From Neolewinella persica DSM 23188 (GTDB lineage Bacteria; Bacteroidota; Bacteroidia; Chitinophagales; Saprospiraceae), in the NCBI RefSeq assembly GCF_000373105.1, contig NZ_KB890433.1:16286-80285 (forward strand): a DNA stretch of 64,000 bases, given 5' to 3'. Under the pieces are notes generated by a model that worked only from the letters and a program-made list of their open reading frames with translations, ran no database searches and was not told the DNA's origin. Made by a program: the position numbers and the translations under genes. Below, in pieces: positions 43,701 through 50,365 of this stretch. The stretch's first letter is position 1; every line of letters starts with the position of its first letter.

Positions 43701-43876
43701 TGCGAAAGATGGGTGGCAGGAGCAATGGCCGGCGTACGTCGAAGGCTGAAGTCCAGCGCATCCGGGTCGACCTCAGCAGGTATTGCCGGCTTCTGCAGGA
43801 CTTGTTTGAAGGGCTGCTGTGCAGATAAACTGAAAGAAGCAAATAAGGTGGCAATTAAAAAGGAGAATCGTAACAT
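40784..43876 (-). CDS. Secreted M4 (thermolysin-like) metallopeptidase with T9SS tail
   Basis: A 1030-residue exported protease: signal peptide (ends SLSA-Q), an FTP/PepSY-type propeptide to about residue 270, then the M4 catalytic domain. The zinc motif GHEMSHG lies near residue 457 and the third ligand in NESFADIFGYLIEG; HVNSGIPNRAFYLF is the typical C-terminal helix with the proton-donor His. About 250 residues of WD/TolB-like repeats follow (DRIAVTTTDNDNRILIFDFV), and the tail (VYPTLTADMVTVETGTTR to IRRVVVR) is a T9SS sorting domain. Two class I repeats lie in the propeptide. Likely role: extracellular protein digestion. Confidence 0.92.
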   Translation of the reverse strand: MLRFSFLIATLFASFSLSAQQPFKQVLQKPAIPAEVDPDALDFSLRRTPAIAPATHLSHLRPRLNPANIRPINRTGTPGVKISTDPDNGQVYALRGRPTNLPDARPDKEDAQAYLAAVSADLGIEDPYLELKITDEIVDAQGYKHLRIAQVYAGIPVLPADARLHSHGGGFDLYTGRLQPTPQLTNTVPDLSEVAARAQVQNRFLEQWTDLSPKQLDWISGPQLSLELVIFYPTGSEAKLAWQAHVRPNLLEHTSLYLDAHTGEVLAEYTHTCGFADGHHRAATTATLAPPATTATPATLIMDGPATVVVQDLYDRNITLNTFSLQDTFYLLDGTKPMFSTAGGRLNGFILTYDGGGSTPLREDFEPGLRFSLNNTGWSKTEASVHANAGSAYQYFLDKHQRNSIDGSGGNVLSFMNINETDGTQMDNAFWNGRALFYGNGVDAFQRLPRGLDVAGHEMSHGVIQNSADLIYEEQPGAMNESFADIFGYLIEGETGDYRVGEDVVTSAFPSGALRDMRNPNNGANRFGQRGWQPAHMDEYVTLPNTEEGDRGGVHVNSGIPNRAFYLFSSDPAVGDDIAGRVYYKALTEGLTRSSRFADLRLAVVEAAGMFGANVVAAAENAFAGVGIGGEAGDYTVDLDDNEGDRFLLLANTGASALFLAQEDGTLIENPLVTVGLGSKPSITDDGSTAVFVDDQGRLRAFYFGTNELDFIEGDPQTIWRNIAISKDGDRIAVTTTDNDNRILIFDFVTQQGEFLNLSNPTSASGISTGDVQYADALEWEPGGQFLMYDALSRLDDGLEFWDIGFLRAWDASQARFGDGAIFKLSTDLPEGSSTGNPTFSKNSPYIIAYEEVDFDAGTFSIIGANIETGASSTIFRNRKVNYPNYGLSDDRLVFDAQTDADVDILAIIPLAADKISASGNAAGLIEGGHWGYFFANGERDLNTGLESPVAEDDQLLVYPTLTADMVTVETGTTRINGPIQVLDMAGRQVAASSNLAGTQTISLGHLAQGSYFIAVPLAKGTVIRRVVVR
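43275..43292 (-). repeat. Class I 18-mer, copy l (inside a CDS)
   Basis: Exact copy (GGCGCGGGCGCAGGTGCA), read as ARAQVQ in the propeptide of the M4 protease. Confidence 0.85.
43687..43704 (+). repeat. Class I 18-mer, copy m (inside a CDS)
   Basis: GGCGCGGCCGCAGGTGCG, one mismatch, antisense in the M4 protease gene and read as SHLRPRL. Two copies in one gene, in opposite orientation, 394 bases apart. Confidence 0.8.
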
Positions 43877-44113
43877 GTAGATGACTTAACGCTTGTACGA
43901 ACTTATTTGGAAAAATGACCCCTGACCTGGAGTGGACAATTTTAAAGTCTGATCTATAGTCAGTTAAAGGACCTACAACGGGTTATTAGTTCACTTTTAC
44001 CGGATGCAGAGCAGATAGGCAACTGAGGGTTACAGGTCGGGAATGGAATCCTAAATAAGCCCTAAAGCACGAAAGGTACGGCATGTTGCCCTACCGCCTC
44101 AAAGAAATGACCA

Positions 44114-44121
44114 TATCTTTG
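44114..44121 (+). promoter_or_regulatory. -7 element of the ECF sigma operon
   Basis: TATCTTTG, a perfect Bacteroidota -7 element, 48 bases before the sigma-factor ATG. The nearest TTG (44086-44088) gives a 25-base spacer, longer than usual. Confidence 0.45.
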
Positions 44122-44169
44122 TCCAATCAAACAGGTTTATTCTTTATTAATCTCTTAGCAACGTAAGGC

Positions 44170-44760
44170 ATGTTTTCAGAAAATGGAAGATCATCAAAGG
44201 AGATCAATAGTGGCCTGTCGGATGAAGAATTAGTGGCTAGTATACAGGGAGGTAAGGGGCACTTATTCAGCGAATTATACGAGCGTTATGCCACCAAGGT
44301 TTTTTACAGATGCCTGGGTGTCGTCAAAGACAAGAATTTAGCACAGGACCTTGCACACGATGTTTTCGTCAAGGTTTTCTCGAACCTGAGCAAGTATAGG
44401 GCAACATCGGACTTTTCCTTTTGGATCAACGCCATTACCTATAACCACTGCATCTCCTACTTGAGGAGTGCTAAGCGATTACGTTTTGAAGCAATCGATG
44501 AAACGAATAACCAGGAAGATGATGGTGATATCTTACTACATGAAAAACTGGTTCGGGAGTTACAGATCTCTCAATTGGACCGATTATTAAAAAAGTTGAA
44601 GCCGGAAGAGGAAGTTATCCTGATGATGCGTTATCAAGATGGGATGCAGGTTCGCCAAATCGCTACCATTCTTGGGATCGGGGAAAGCGCGGTTAAAATG
44701 CGACTCAAACGTGGACGACAGCGCCTTGCTGAGCTGTACAAAACCATCAGTTATGAATGA
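44170..44760 (+). CDS. ECF-type RNA polymerase sigma factor
   Basis: A 196-residue sigma-70 family protein with region 2 at about 30-100 (LFSELYERYATKVFYRCLGV, AQDLAHDVFVKVFSNLSKYR, FSFWINAITYNHCISYLR) and region 4 at about 135-190 (LDRLLKKLKPEEEVILMMRY, MQVRQIATILGIGESAVKMR). No FecI-type neighbour (FecR, SusC/SusD) is present. The next reading frame overlaps it by eight bases, so the small partner is probably co-translated. Confidence 0.92.
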   Translation: MFSENGRSSKEINSGLSDEELVASIQGGKGHLFSELYERYATKVFYRCLGVVKDKNLAQDLAHDVFVKVFSNLSKYRATSDFSFWINAITYNHCISYLRSAKRLRFEAIDETNNQEDDGDILLHEKLVRELQISQLDRLLKKLKPEEEVILMMRYQDGMQVRQIATILGIGESAVKMRLKRGRQRLAELYKTISYE

Positions 44761-44998
44761 TCGGAAAGAGTTGATTTCTCTATTAGAATATAAATTTCAA
44801 CGTCTTGCCAGCCAGCGAAAGGCTGCGCTTGATCTGCCGGACGAACTTGGTGAAGGCATTTTAGAAGCACTCGAAGAAGTGGAAGACAATGACGATTTAA
44901 CGCTCAACCATGGAGAAGATGTAACGCTTCCTTCCGGTTTTATTGACTTCATGAATGAGTCTTCTGCTGAACCTCCCGTTCAAAAAAATAAAAAATAG
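44753..44998 (+). CDS. Small acidic protein overlapping the sigma factor gene
   Basis: An 81-residue protein starting MNDRKELISLLEYKFQRLAS, with a helical N-terminal half, an acidic centre (EALEEVEDNDDLTLNHGEDV) and a Lys-rich end. It has no membrane helix, unlike most anti-sigma factors. Its ATG lies inside the sigma-factor gene (overlap 44753-44760), indicating coupling, so a role in controlling that sigma factor is plausible but unproved. No family recognised. Confidence 0.75.
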   Translation: MNDRKELISLLEYKFQRLASQRKAALDLPDELGEGILEALEEVEDNDDLTLNHGEDVTLPSGFIDFMNESSAEPPVQKNKK

Positions 44999-45092
44999 CA
45001 CGGTAGGTGACGAATGCCTGAAACAGAGTCTATTAATTGCAACTACCAATTACATTGGTCAGATTTCTATTAAGGTTTTGAACTAAGTGTTG

Positions 45093-45127
45093 GGGACAAT
45101 TCTGGCAGACCGGAGTTGTCCCTTTCC
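45093..45127 (+). terminator. Hairpin after the sigma operon
   Basis: GGGACAATTCTGG (45093-45105) pairs with CCGGAGTTGTCCC (45110-45122) over 13 positions with two G-T pairs and a CAGA loop, followed by TTTCC. It also lies at the 3' end of the convergent lipoprotein gene and may serve both. Confidence 0.55.
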
Positions 45128-45579
45128 TATTTGGGTGTTTTTGCCTTACTCGTTCCCGCTTCGCGCATGGCCCTTACGGTACCCATCAGCTCCTGAAAGC
45201 AATGTCCTGCAGCTTCGCTTGGGGCATTTTTCGGACCAGACCACTGTAACCGCTGAATGTTGCCACCAGAATGGAGGGTCAACAGGGTATTCATGTTGCC
45301 AGGCTTATTTTTTGGGCCAGCAAAATCAACGCTGGCCAACTCCGCTTTCAGAGCCGCCAACCCTTCCTTTTTCATTTTGCCAATTGTTTCTAATTCTCCC
45401 GTCGCCTGGTTGTCGAAAAGGATGCGGCCGTTTTTCATTAACAGGATGTATTCCCTAATTTCTCCGGTGATGCCGCCGGCATTTCCGAAGTGGAGACGCT
45501 CTTCCGGGAGCTTATCTATGGTATATTTTTGGCAGCTGGTCAGCAGTAGTAATGGAACGAGGTAAGTGAGGAGGCGCAA
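45127..45579 (-). CDS. Small lipoprotein with FGNxGG motif
   Basis: A protein of about 150 residues with lipoprotein signal (RLLTYLVPLLLLTSCQKY) and a domain beginning LHFGNAGGITGEIREYIL and NKPGNMNTLLTLHSGGN. Lipoproteins with an FGxGGGxTG start are common in Bacteroidota, function unknown. The gene often found in this position, lptE, is not supported by the sequence. The frame has no ATG before the signal peptide. TTG at 45579 is the best start, with ATT codons at 45588 and 45594 and TTG at 45627 as alternatives. Last gene of the miaB cluster. Confidence 0.72.
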   Translation of the reverse strand: MRLLTYLVPLLLLTSCQKYTIDKLPEERLHFGNAGGITGEIREYILLMKNGRILFDNQATGELETIGKMKKEGLAALKAELASVDFAGPKNKPGNMNTLLTLHSGGNIQRLQWSGPKNAPSEAAGHCFQELMGTVRAMREAGTSKAKTPK

Positions 45580-45627
45580 GGTGAAAATGGTAATGGTTAG
45601 GTCGCAAGGTAGGATTTCAAAAGGCAA

Positions 45628-47022
45628 CTACTCCATCACGTCATATTCTTTAATCTTCCGGTACAAAGTCCGCTCACTGATGCCAAGCTCGGCAGCGGCT
45701 TCTTTCCGGCGCCCTTTGTGCTTACGCAGGGCTTTACGGATGAGCTCTTTTTCAGCGTTGGCGAGGCTGAGGTCTTCGTCCACTACTTCACTTTCATCGT
45801 AGGAACGTTGCATACGGGAATCCACGATGATGGGGTCCACGTTACCAGTTGACGGGTGATAGACCTGCTGACCTCCATTGCTCACTGGTCTGCCTCCTGC
45901 ACCTGCGTACCCGCCCCCTGAAGAAGCTGAGGTGGAAGTAATGTCCAGGTCGCGCAAGTCATAAGCTTCGGTCGCAATATTGCCGGCATCTGCTGCAAAC
46001 CGGTTGATCTCTTCTGCCGCTGCAGGGTAATTGCCTGGCAAGGACAACGACTGTACCCTCGCTACATCCCGGACCCTGAGATCGTTACTTCTGATCAGGT
46101 CCGCAATCAGGTTCTTGAGTTGTGTCATGTCCTCCTTCATGTCGAAGAGGACTTTGTATAAAATTTCCCGCTCTTGAAAGCTGTTGCCGGATCCTTCCCC
46201 GAGGTCTTGCTGACGAATGGCCGGAAGGTTTCGTTTCATCAACTGTGGCATCAACTCTGCCAGGTCAACGGCTGTCAGGTCCCGCTTTTCAGAGAGTATG
46301 CTCAGGCGCTCAGCAGCATTTTTCAGTTCACGGATATTACCTGGCCAGGCGTAATTCTCCAAGAGCCATCGGGCTTCTTCATCAAGCTGGATTGGCTCGA
46401 TACTTTGCTTCTCCGCAAAGTTGTTGGCAAAATAGCGGAATAGGAGGTAAATGTCCTCAGACCGTTCCCTTAAACTCGGCATCTCTATCGGCACCGTACT
46501 TAACCGGAAATACAGGTCCTCCCGAAATTTCCCGTCGCGTACCCGCTCCATCAGCTTGCGATTGGTCGCTGCAACGACGCGTACATCTGTTTTCTGGACC
46601 TTATTTGAGCCCATCCGAATGAAATCTCCGTTCTCCAGTACCCGTAAGAGAAAAGTTTGGGTCTGAAGGGGCATTTCTCCGATTTCATCCAGGAAGATGG
46701 TCCCACCGTCCAGGGTTTCAAAATACCCCTTTCTGGCACCGTCAGAGCTGGTGTAGGCACCTTTGACGTGGCCAAACAGTTCAGAATTAATGGTGCCCTC
46801 TGGCAACGCACCGCAGTTAATGGCAATAAAGCCCTGGTGCTTCCGGGCACTGTTGTCGTGGATAATCCGACTGATGACCTCTTTGCCCACGCCGGATTCT
46901 CCGGTAATGAGTACGGATAGATCCGAGGGGGCAACCCGTAAAGCTGTGTTAAGTGCATTCTCCAGGGCTGGAGAGCGACCTACGATACCGTATCGGCGTT
47001 TTATGGAGTCAATATTAGCCAT
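45628..47022 (-). CDS. Sigma-54-dependent Fis-family activator without receiver domain
   Basis: A 464-residue enhancer-binding protein: AAA+ domain at about 10-250 with Walker A ITGESGVGKEVI, Walker B GGTIFLDEIGEMP and arginine-finger segment FREDLYFRLSTVPI. A Fis-type helix-turn-helix ends the protein (KHKGRRKEAAAELGISERTL). There is no N-terminal regulatory domain. The sigma-54 contact loop, normally GAFTGA, reads GAYTSS. The linker between AAA+ and HTH is low in complexity and contains a class I repeat (YAGAGG). Such a gene follows miaB in many Bacteroidota. Confidence 0.9.
   Translation of the reverse strand: MANIDSIKRRYGIVGRSPALENALNTALRVAPSDLSVLITGESGVGKEVISRIIHDNSARKHQGFIAINCGALPEGTINSELFGHVKGAYTSSDGARKGYFETLDGGTIFLDEIGEMPLQTQTFLLRVLENGDFIRMGSNKVQKTDVRVVAATNRKLMERVRDGKFREDLYFRLSTVPIEMPSLRERSEDIYLLFRYFANNFAEKQSIEPIQLDEEARWLLENYAWPGNIRELKNAAERLSILSEKRDLTAVDLAELMPQLMKRNLPAIRQQDLGEGSGNSFQEREILYKVLFDMKEDMTQLKNLIADLIRSNDLRVRDVARVQSLSLPGNYPAAAEEINRFAADAGNIATEAYDLRDLDITSTSASSGGGYAGAGGRPVSNGGQQVYHPSTGNVDPIIVDSRMQRSYDESEVVDEDLSLANAEKELIRKALRKHKGRRKEAAAELGISERTLYRKIKEYDVME
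45898..45915 (-). repeat. Class I 18-mer, copy n (inside a CDS)
   Basis: GGCGGGTACGCAGGTGCA in gene sense, two mismatches, read as GGYAGA in the linker of the sigma-54 activator. Confidence 0.6.
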
Positions 47023-47072
47023 AGAGTTTGAGACAAGAGGTTAGAGAAGAGACAAGAGTCAAGACCCGATTA

Positions 47073-47216
47073 TTATGTTGGTGGGTTACTTTTTCTTCTA
47101 CGTAATTGATCCTGAAAAGCCATTAGCATTTTTTGCACTTCGTTAATGGTGGCAACTGCATCGTCCATGCCCTTGGACCAGACTTTCAAGTTTTTAAAAT
47201 TATGTCTTCTTGCCAT
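47073..47216 (-). pseudogene. Internally deleted four-helix-bundle protein
   Basis: A 47-codon frame starting MARRHNFKNLKVWSKGMDDA, which resembles the first helix of four-helix-bundle proteins (the 23S rRNA intervening-sequence protein / bAvd-like group, usually about 120 residues). It runs straight into INEVQKMLMAFQDQLRRRK, which resembles the last helix. The two middle helices are missing, so it is probably a deletion derivative. It is inserted between miaB and the sigma-54 activator, flanked by GAGACAAGAGTCAAGA words (47040-47062) and inverted words (CTCTTCTCCTCTCGCCTCTT, near 47277). Confidence 0.6.
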
Positions 47217-47297
47217 TACTTTTGGGGTGGATAACTGGTAGAACGAAAATCGTGAGGTAAAGCGATCAATCAAAGACTCTTCTCCTCTCGCCTCTTC

Positions 47298-48728
47298 TTA
47301 TCTTTCTCCAAATAAGGTGGCACTCGTAGAGTCTATGATTTTCACCGTAACATAATCCCCTGGCTTTTCACCTTCCCGCTTAGGGAAAACGACCATCCGG
47401 TTTTGAGTAGTTCGCCCTTTCCAGTCCTGGTCAGACTTCTTGGAATCACCTTCAATCAAGACTTTAAAGGTCTTACCGACTTCGCCTGCATTCAACTCCC
47501 GGCTGATATCGGTCTGCAGTTCGATGATTTCCGTGAGGCGGCGTTTTTTTACTTCCAGTGGAACGTCATCTTCCAGTTTACGTGCTGCGGGTGTACCTGG
47601 TCGCTCGCTGTAGAAGAACATATAGCTCATACTGTACCGGGCATAGTTAACCATGCTTAAGGTTTCCGCATGATCCTCTTCCGTCTCCGTGCAGAAGCCG
47701 GTTATGATGTCGGAGCTAATGGCACAGTCCGGCATGATCTCATAGATGCGGTCTACTTTCTCTTTGTACCATTCCCTGGTATAGGTACGGTTCATCAGAT
47801 CCAGAATGCGGGTGTTGCCCGACTGTACGGGAAGGTGGATGTATTTACAGACGTTCTCGTTGTCACGCATAGCGTAGAGGACGTCGTCGGTGATGTCTTT
47901 GGGGTGGCTGGTGCTGAAACGGATGCGCAACTTAGGATCGACACCAGCGGTCATGGTCAGTAATTCTGCGAAGTTGACAACTGCACCGCTTTCGGGGTTT
48001 TCCCATTTGTAGCTGTCCACGTTTTGACCAAGCAGGGTTACTTCCCGGAAACCTTTGTCGAACAGATCAGTAGCTTCCGCGATGATGCTGAAGGCAGAGC
48101 GGCTACGCTCCCGCCCACGGGTGTAGGGTACCACACAGAACGAGCACATGTTATCACAACCCCGCATAATGCTGATAAAGGCGGTAACGCCGTTGGATTG
48201 CAGGCGGACAGGGCTGATGTCAGCGTAAGTTTCTTCCCGGCTGAGAAAGACATTGACGCCTTTCTCTCCTTCTTCTGCACCGGCAACGAGCCCGGGCAGG
48301 TCCCGGTAAGCATCCGGGCCAACTACAATGTCTACCAGTTTTTCCTCATCGAGGAATTTAGCCTTCAATCGCTCGGCCATACAGCCAAGCACACCGACCA
48401 TGGTACCGGGATGGCGTTGTTTAACCTTGTCGAAAACCCTGAGTCGCTTACGTACGGTATCCTCCGCTTTTTCACGGATGGAGCAGGTATTGATCAGAAT
48501 CAGATCAGCAGTCTCCATTTCACGGGTAGGACCATAACCAGCTTCTCCGAGAATGGATGCCACGATTTCAGAGTCACTGAAGTTCATCTGGCAACCGTAG
48601 CTCTCGATGTAATACCGTTTTTCACCCGGTTGTTTCGGCGTGAATTCAGTACCAAAAACCTGGCCTTGGGCCGACTCATCAATAGTCTTGGCATTAAGGT
48701 CCTTTAGGGTAGGATTGTCATTGTACAT
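47298..48728 (-). CDS. miaB: tRNA-2-methylthio-N6-dimethylallyladenosine synthase
   Basis: A 476-residue radical-SAM methylthiotransferase that adds a methylthio group to i6A37 of tRNAs. The N-terminal MTTase domain begins [20 protein letters not shown]. The radical-SAM cluster is in [20 protein letters not shown] (CxxxCxxC), and a C-terminal TRAM domain follows ([15 protein letters not shown]). First gene of a leftward cluster with the sigma-54 activator and the FGNxGG lipoprotein. Confidence 0.96.
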   Translation of the reverse strand: MYNDNPTLKDLNAKTIDESAQGQVFGTEFTPKQPGEKRYYIESYGCQMNFSDSEIVASILGEAGYGPTREMETADLILINTCSIREKAEDTVRKRLRVFDKVKQRHPGTMVGVLGCMAERLKAKFLDEEKLVDIVVGPDAYRDLPGLVAGAEEGEKGVNVFLSREETYADISPVRLQSNGVTAFISIMRGCDNMCSFCVVPYTRGRERSRSAFSIIAEATDLFDKGFREVTLLGQNVDSYKWENPESGAVVNFAELLTMTAGVDPKLRIRFSTSHPKDITDDVLYAMRDNENVCKYIHLPVQSGNTRILDLMNRTYTREWYKEKVDRIYEIMPDCAISSDIITGFCTETEEDHAETLSMVNYARYSMSYMFFYSERPGTPAARKLEDDVPLEVKKRRLTEIIELQTDISRELNAGEVGKTFKVLIEGDSKKSDQDWKGRTTQNRMVVFPKREGEKPGDYVTVKIIDSTSATLFGER

Positions 48729-48817
48729 AGGGTAGCCCGTTGAAACGGCAAAGGTACGATGCTCGGGGTGACAAATTGGCAGACTTGGCTATGTTTTTTG
48801 AGGAAGAGGCTGTAAGG

Positions 48818-48855
48818 AACCACTAAGGCAATGAGGTACTTGGTACTACACTAAG
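48818..48855 (+). repeat. Class III repeat, copy 7
   Basis: AACCACTAAGGCAATGAGG, then TACTACACTAAG, upstream of miaB. Confidence 0.65.
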
Positions 48856-48930
48856 CAAGAGGTTGTTGTAGCAAGCATTAAGGGATTAGGGTTTGTCGGT
48901 TAGAACTTTAAGCTAGCCGACAGGTTTCAG

Positions 48931-49034
48931 CACACTACTGGACATTTTTGGTTTGCAACCTCACCACTCCGCCCTCTACGGTGCGTATCGCCTAAGGCTC
49001 AACGGAGAGGGAGCCAAAAATGTCCAGTAGTGTG
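48931..49034. mobile_element. 104-bp MITE-like element with 21-bp terminal inverted repeats
   Basis: CACACTACTGGACATTTTTG plus G (48931-48951) is the perfect inverse of 49014-49034. The 62-base centre contains the partial inverse pair CCTCTACGG ... CGGAGAGG. It is too short to encode a transposase. No flanking target duplication is obvious, so it could instead be a large hairpin at the 3' end of the DUF2891 gene. Confidence 0.55.
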
Positions 49035-49059
49035 GGGGTTTTCCTAATTTCACGATTTC

Positions 49060-50178
49060 CTAATTCTCCAATTCACTCAAAGCGTAAATGGCAAAGGACC
49101 CCAGCCAATGCCCGCCTTCATAGCTGTCACCAACCAGGTTTGGTAAGGAGTAGTTGGTATGTTGGTTGGCGAGGTTCTTTAGGTGGCCGTATTGGGAAGG
49201 GTACTGTTGGGCTAATCCGTACAGGACCCAGGCGCGACTAAAGTTGAGTCCGTCGAGGTGAACGAGTTTGCCGTCGGATCGGTCAGATACTTCACCAACG
49301 GGCAGCGTGTAATCCGACTTGGTAATCGCGGGTAGGAAATCGGTTAGCCAGGGATGAAAGTCATTAGCTGGAAGAATTCGGCGCATGATGTCGATTTCCT
49401 CCAGGCAGGGACTGAGGAAATCGTAGCCACCGGGCTCCCAGGAAATTGGGCAGTCCTGATCGTTAAGGTAAAACCGACGCGCAGTACGGTCGATCTCCGC
49501 TAGGAATGTAGCATCATCAGTGGCCTCGGCGTAGTCGTAGGCGAAGGTGAGTCCAAAGGCGGTATTGGGATGTTCCCCGGTGCGAATCGCATAATTTAGC
49601 CGGGGTAAAAAGTCGAGGTAGCGGGCAACGATCAGCTCAGAAAGTGGGCGGAGGTTTGCGCGTAATTCCTTTGCGATCGGGTCTTCCCAACGCAGTAATT
49701 CCTCGTCGAGTTTCAATATCCATGCCCAGCCGTAGGTACGTTCGTAGCTCTTATTGTGGGTGCCGTTGAAGTAGGCAACCTCTGCGTTGATATTGTCTGC
49801 TGAGAGGTTGGTTTGCAGCATTTTTCGGGCCTGCTCTGCGCGCTTTAGGTTGGGGAATTTACGCAGTAGGGCAACTAAAGACCAATGACCATGGACGGCG
49901 CTGTGCCAGTCGAAACACCCATAAAATGCCGGATGTAACGTACTGGGTTCTCCCAAATCTTCCTTACTGCCGATCGTCTGACCTAACTTATTTGGGTACT
50001 CATGCTGAATACAGGCCAGTGGTAAATCTGCCAGCCGATCAGCTTGCGCCAACGTCAGTTCAGGAGTAGGGTAGGTCATGGCGGAAGGATTGGTAGCGCT
50101 TGTTTCATTCTCAGGCGCGGACGCAGGTTCCGTGCAAGTGGTAAGGAGCAGGGGGAGGGCAAACAGCAGGTATCTCAT
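49060..50178 (-). CDS. DUF2891 family lipoprotein
   Basis: A 372-residue lipoprotein (lipobox LTTC, mature N terminus CTEPASAPEN). It follows the DUF2891 pattern closely: HPAFYGCFDWHSAVHGHWSL, ERTYGWAWILKLDEELLRWE, NTAFGLTFAYDYAEA, WEPGGYDFLSPCLEE, DGKLVHLDGLNFSRAWVLYG and EGGHWLGSFAIYAL. The fold is probably an alpha/alpha barrel resembling glycosidases, but no activity is established. The class I repeat at 50114 supplies the lipobox cysteine codon and the first residues of the linker. Confidence 0.88.
   Translation of the reverse strand: MRYLLFALPLLLTTCTEPASAPENETSATNPSAMTYPTPELTLAQADRLADLPLACIQHEYPNKLGQTIGSKEDLGEPSTLHPAFYGCFDWHSAVHGHWSLVALLRKFPNLKRAEQARKMLQTNLSADNINAEVAYFNGTHNKSYERTYGWAWILKLDEELLRWEDPIAKELRANLRPLSELIVARYLDFLPRLNYAIRTGEHPNTAFGLTFAYDYAEATDDATFLAEIDRTARRFYLNDQDCPISWEPGGYDFLSPCLEEIDIMRRILPANDFHPWLTDFLPAITKSDYTLPVGEVSDRSDGKLVHLDGLNFSRAWVLYGLAQQYPSQYGHLKNLANQHTNYSLPNLVGDSYEGGHWLGSFAIYALSELEN
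50114..50136 (+). repeat. Class I repeat, copy o, with 5-base insertion (inside a CDS)
   Basis: GGCGCGGACGCAGGT, then TCCG, then TGCA. In gene sense (minus) it reads CTEPASAP and its TGC is the lipobox cysteine codon of the DUF2891 protein. Confidence 0.6.
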
Positions 50179-50290
50179 GGGGGGAAGTTACGTAGACTGT
50201 TTCAGATAGCCCCAAAGCTAAGCCTGGGGTTCCGATGACTGACTCGCCGACCCGCAGGATCAAACGAACCTCTCGCACAGAACCTTCCCC

Positions 50291-50308
50291 TGCACCTGCG
50301 ACCCCGCA
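50291..50308 (-). repeat. Class I 18-mer, copy p
   Basis: TGCACCTGCGACCCCGCA on the plus strand, two mismatches, preceded by CCTTCCCC as in other intergenic copies. It lies between two leftward genes. Confidence 0.65.
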
Positions 50309-50365
50309 AAAAAGGCCCCACGACCAAAAGGAAGTGAGAGCACCCAAAATGTACAAAATAGACCA

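Noticed and set aside
45127-45579. lptE, expected by position after the sigma-54 activator
   Set aside because: The domain begins with an FGNAGG motif and lacks the LptE pattern; position alone is not enough.
48931-49034. A riboswitch or structured leader for miaB
   Set aside because: The hairpin lies more than 200 bases upstream of miaB on the 5' side, has perfect ends and an unconserved centre, and shows no known aptamer pattern.
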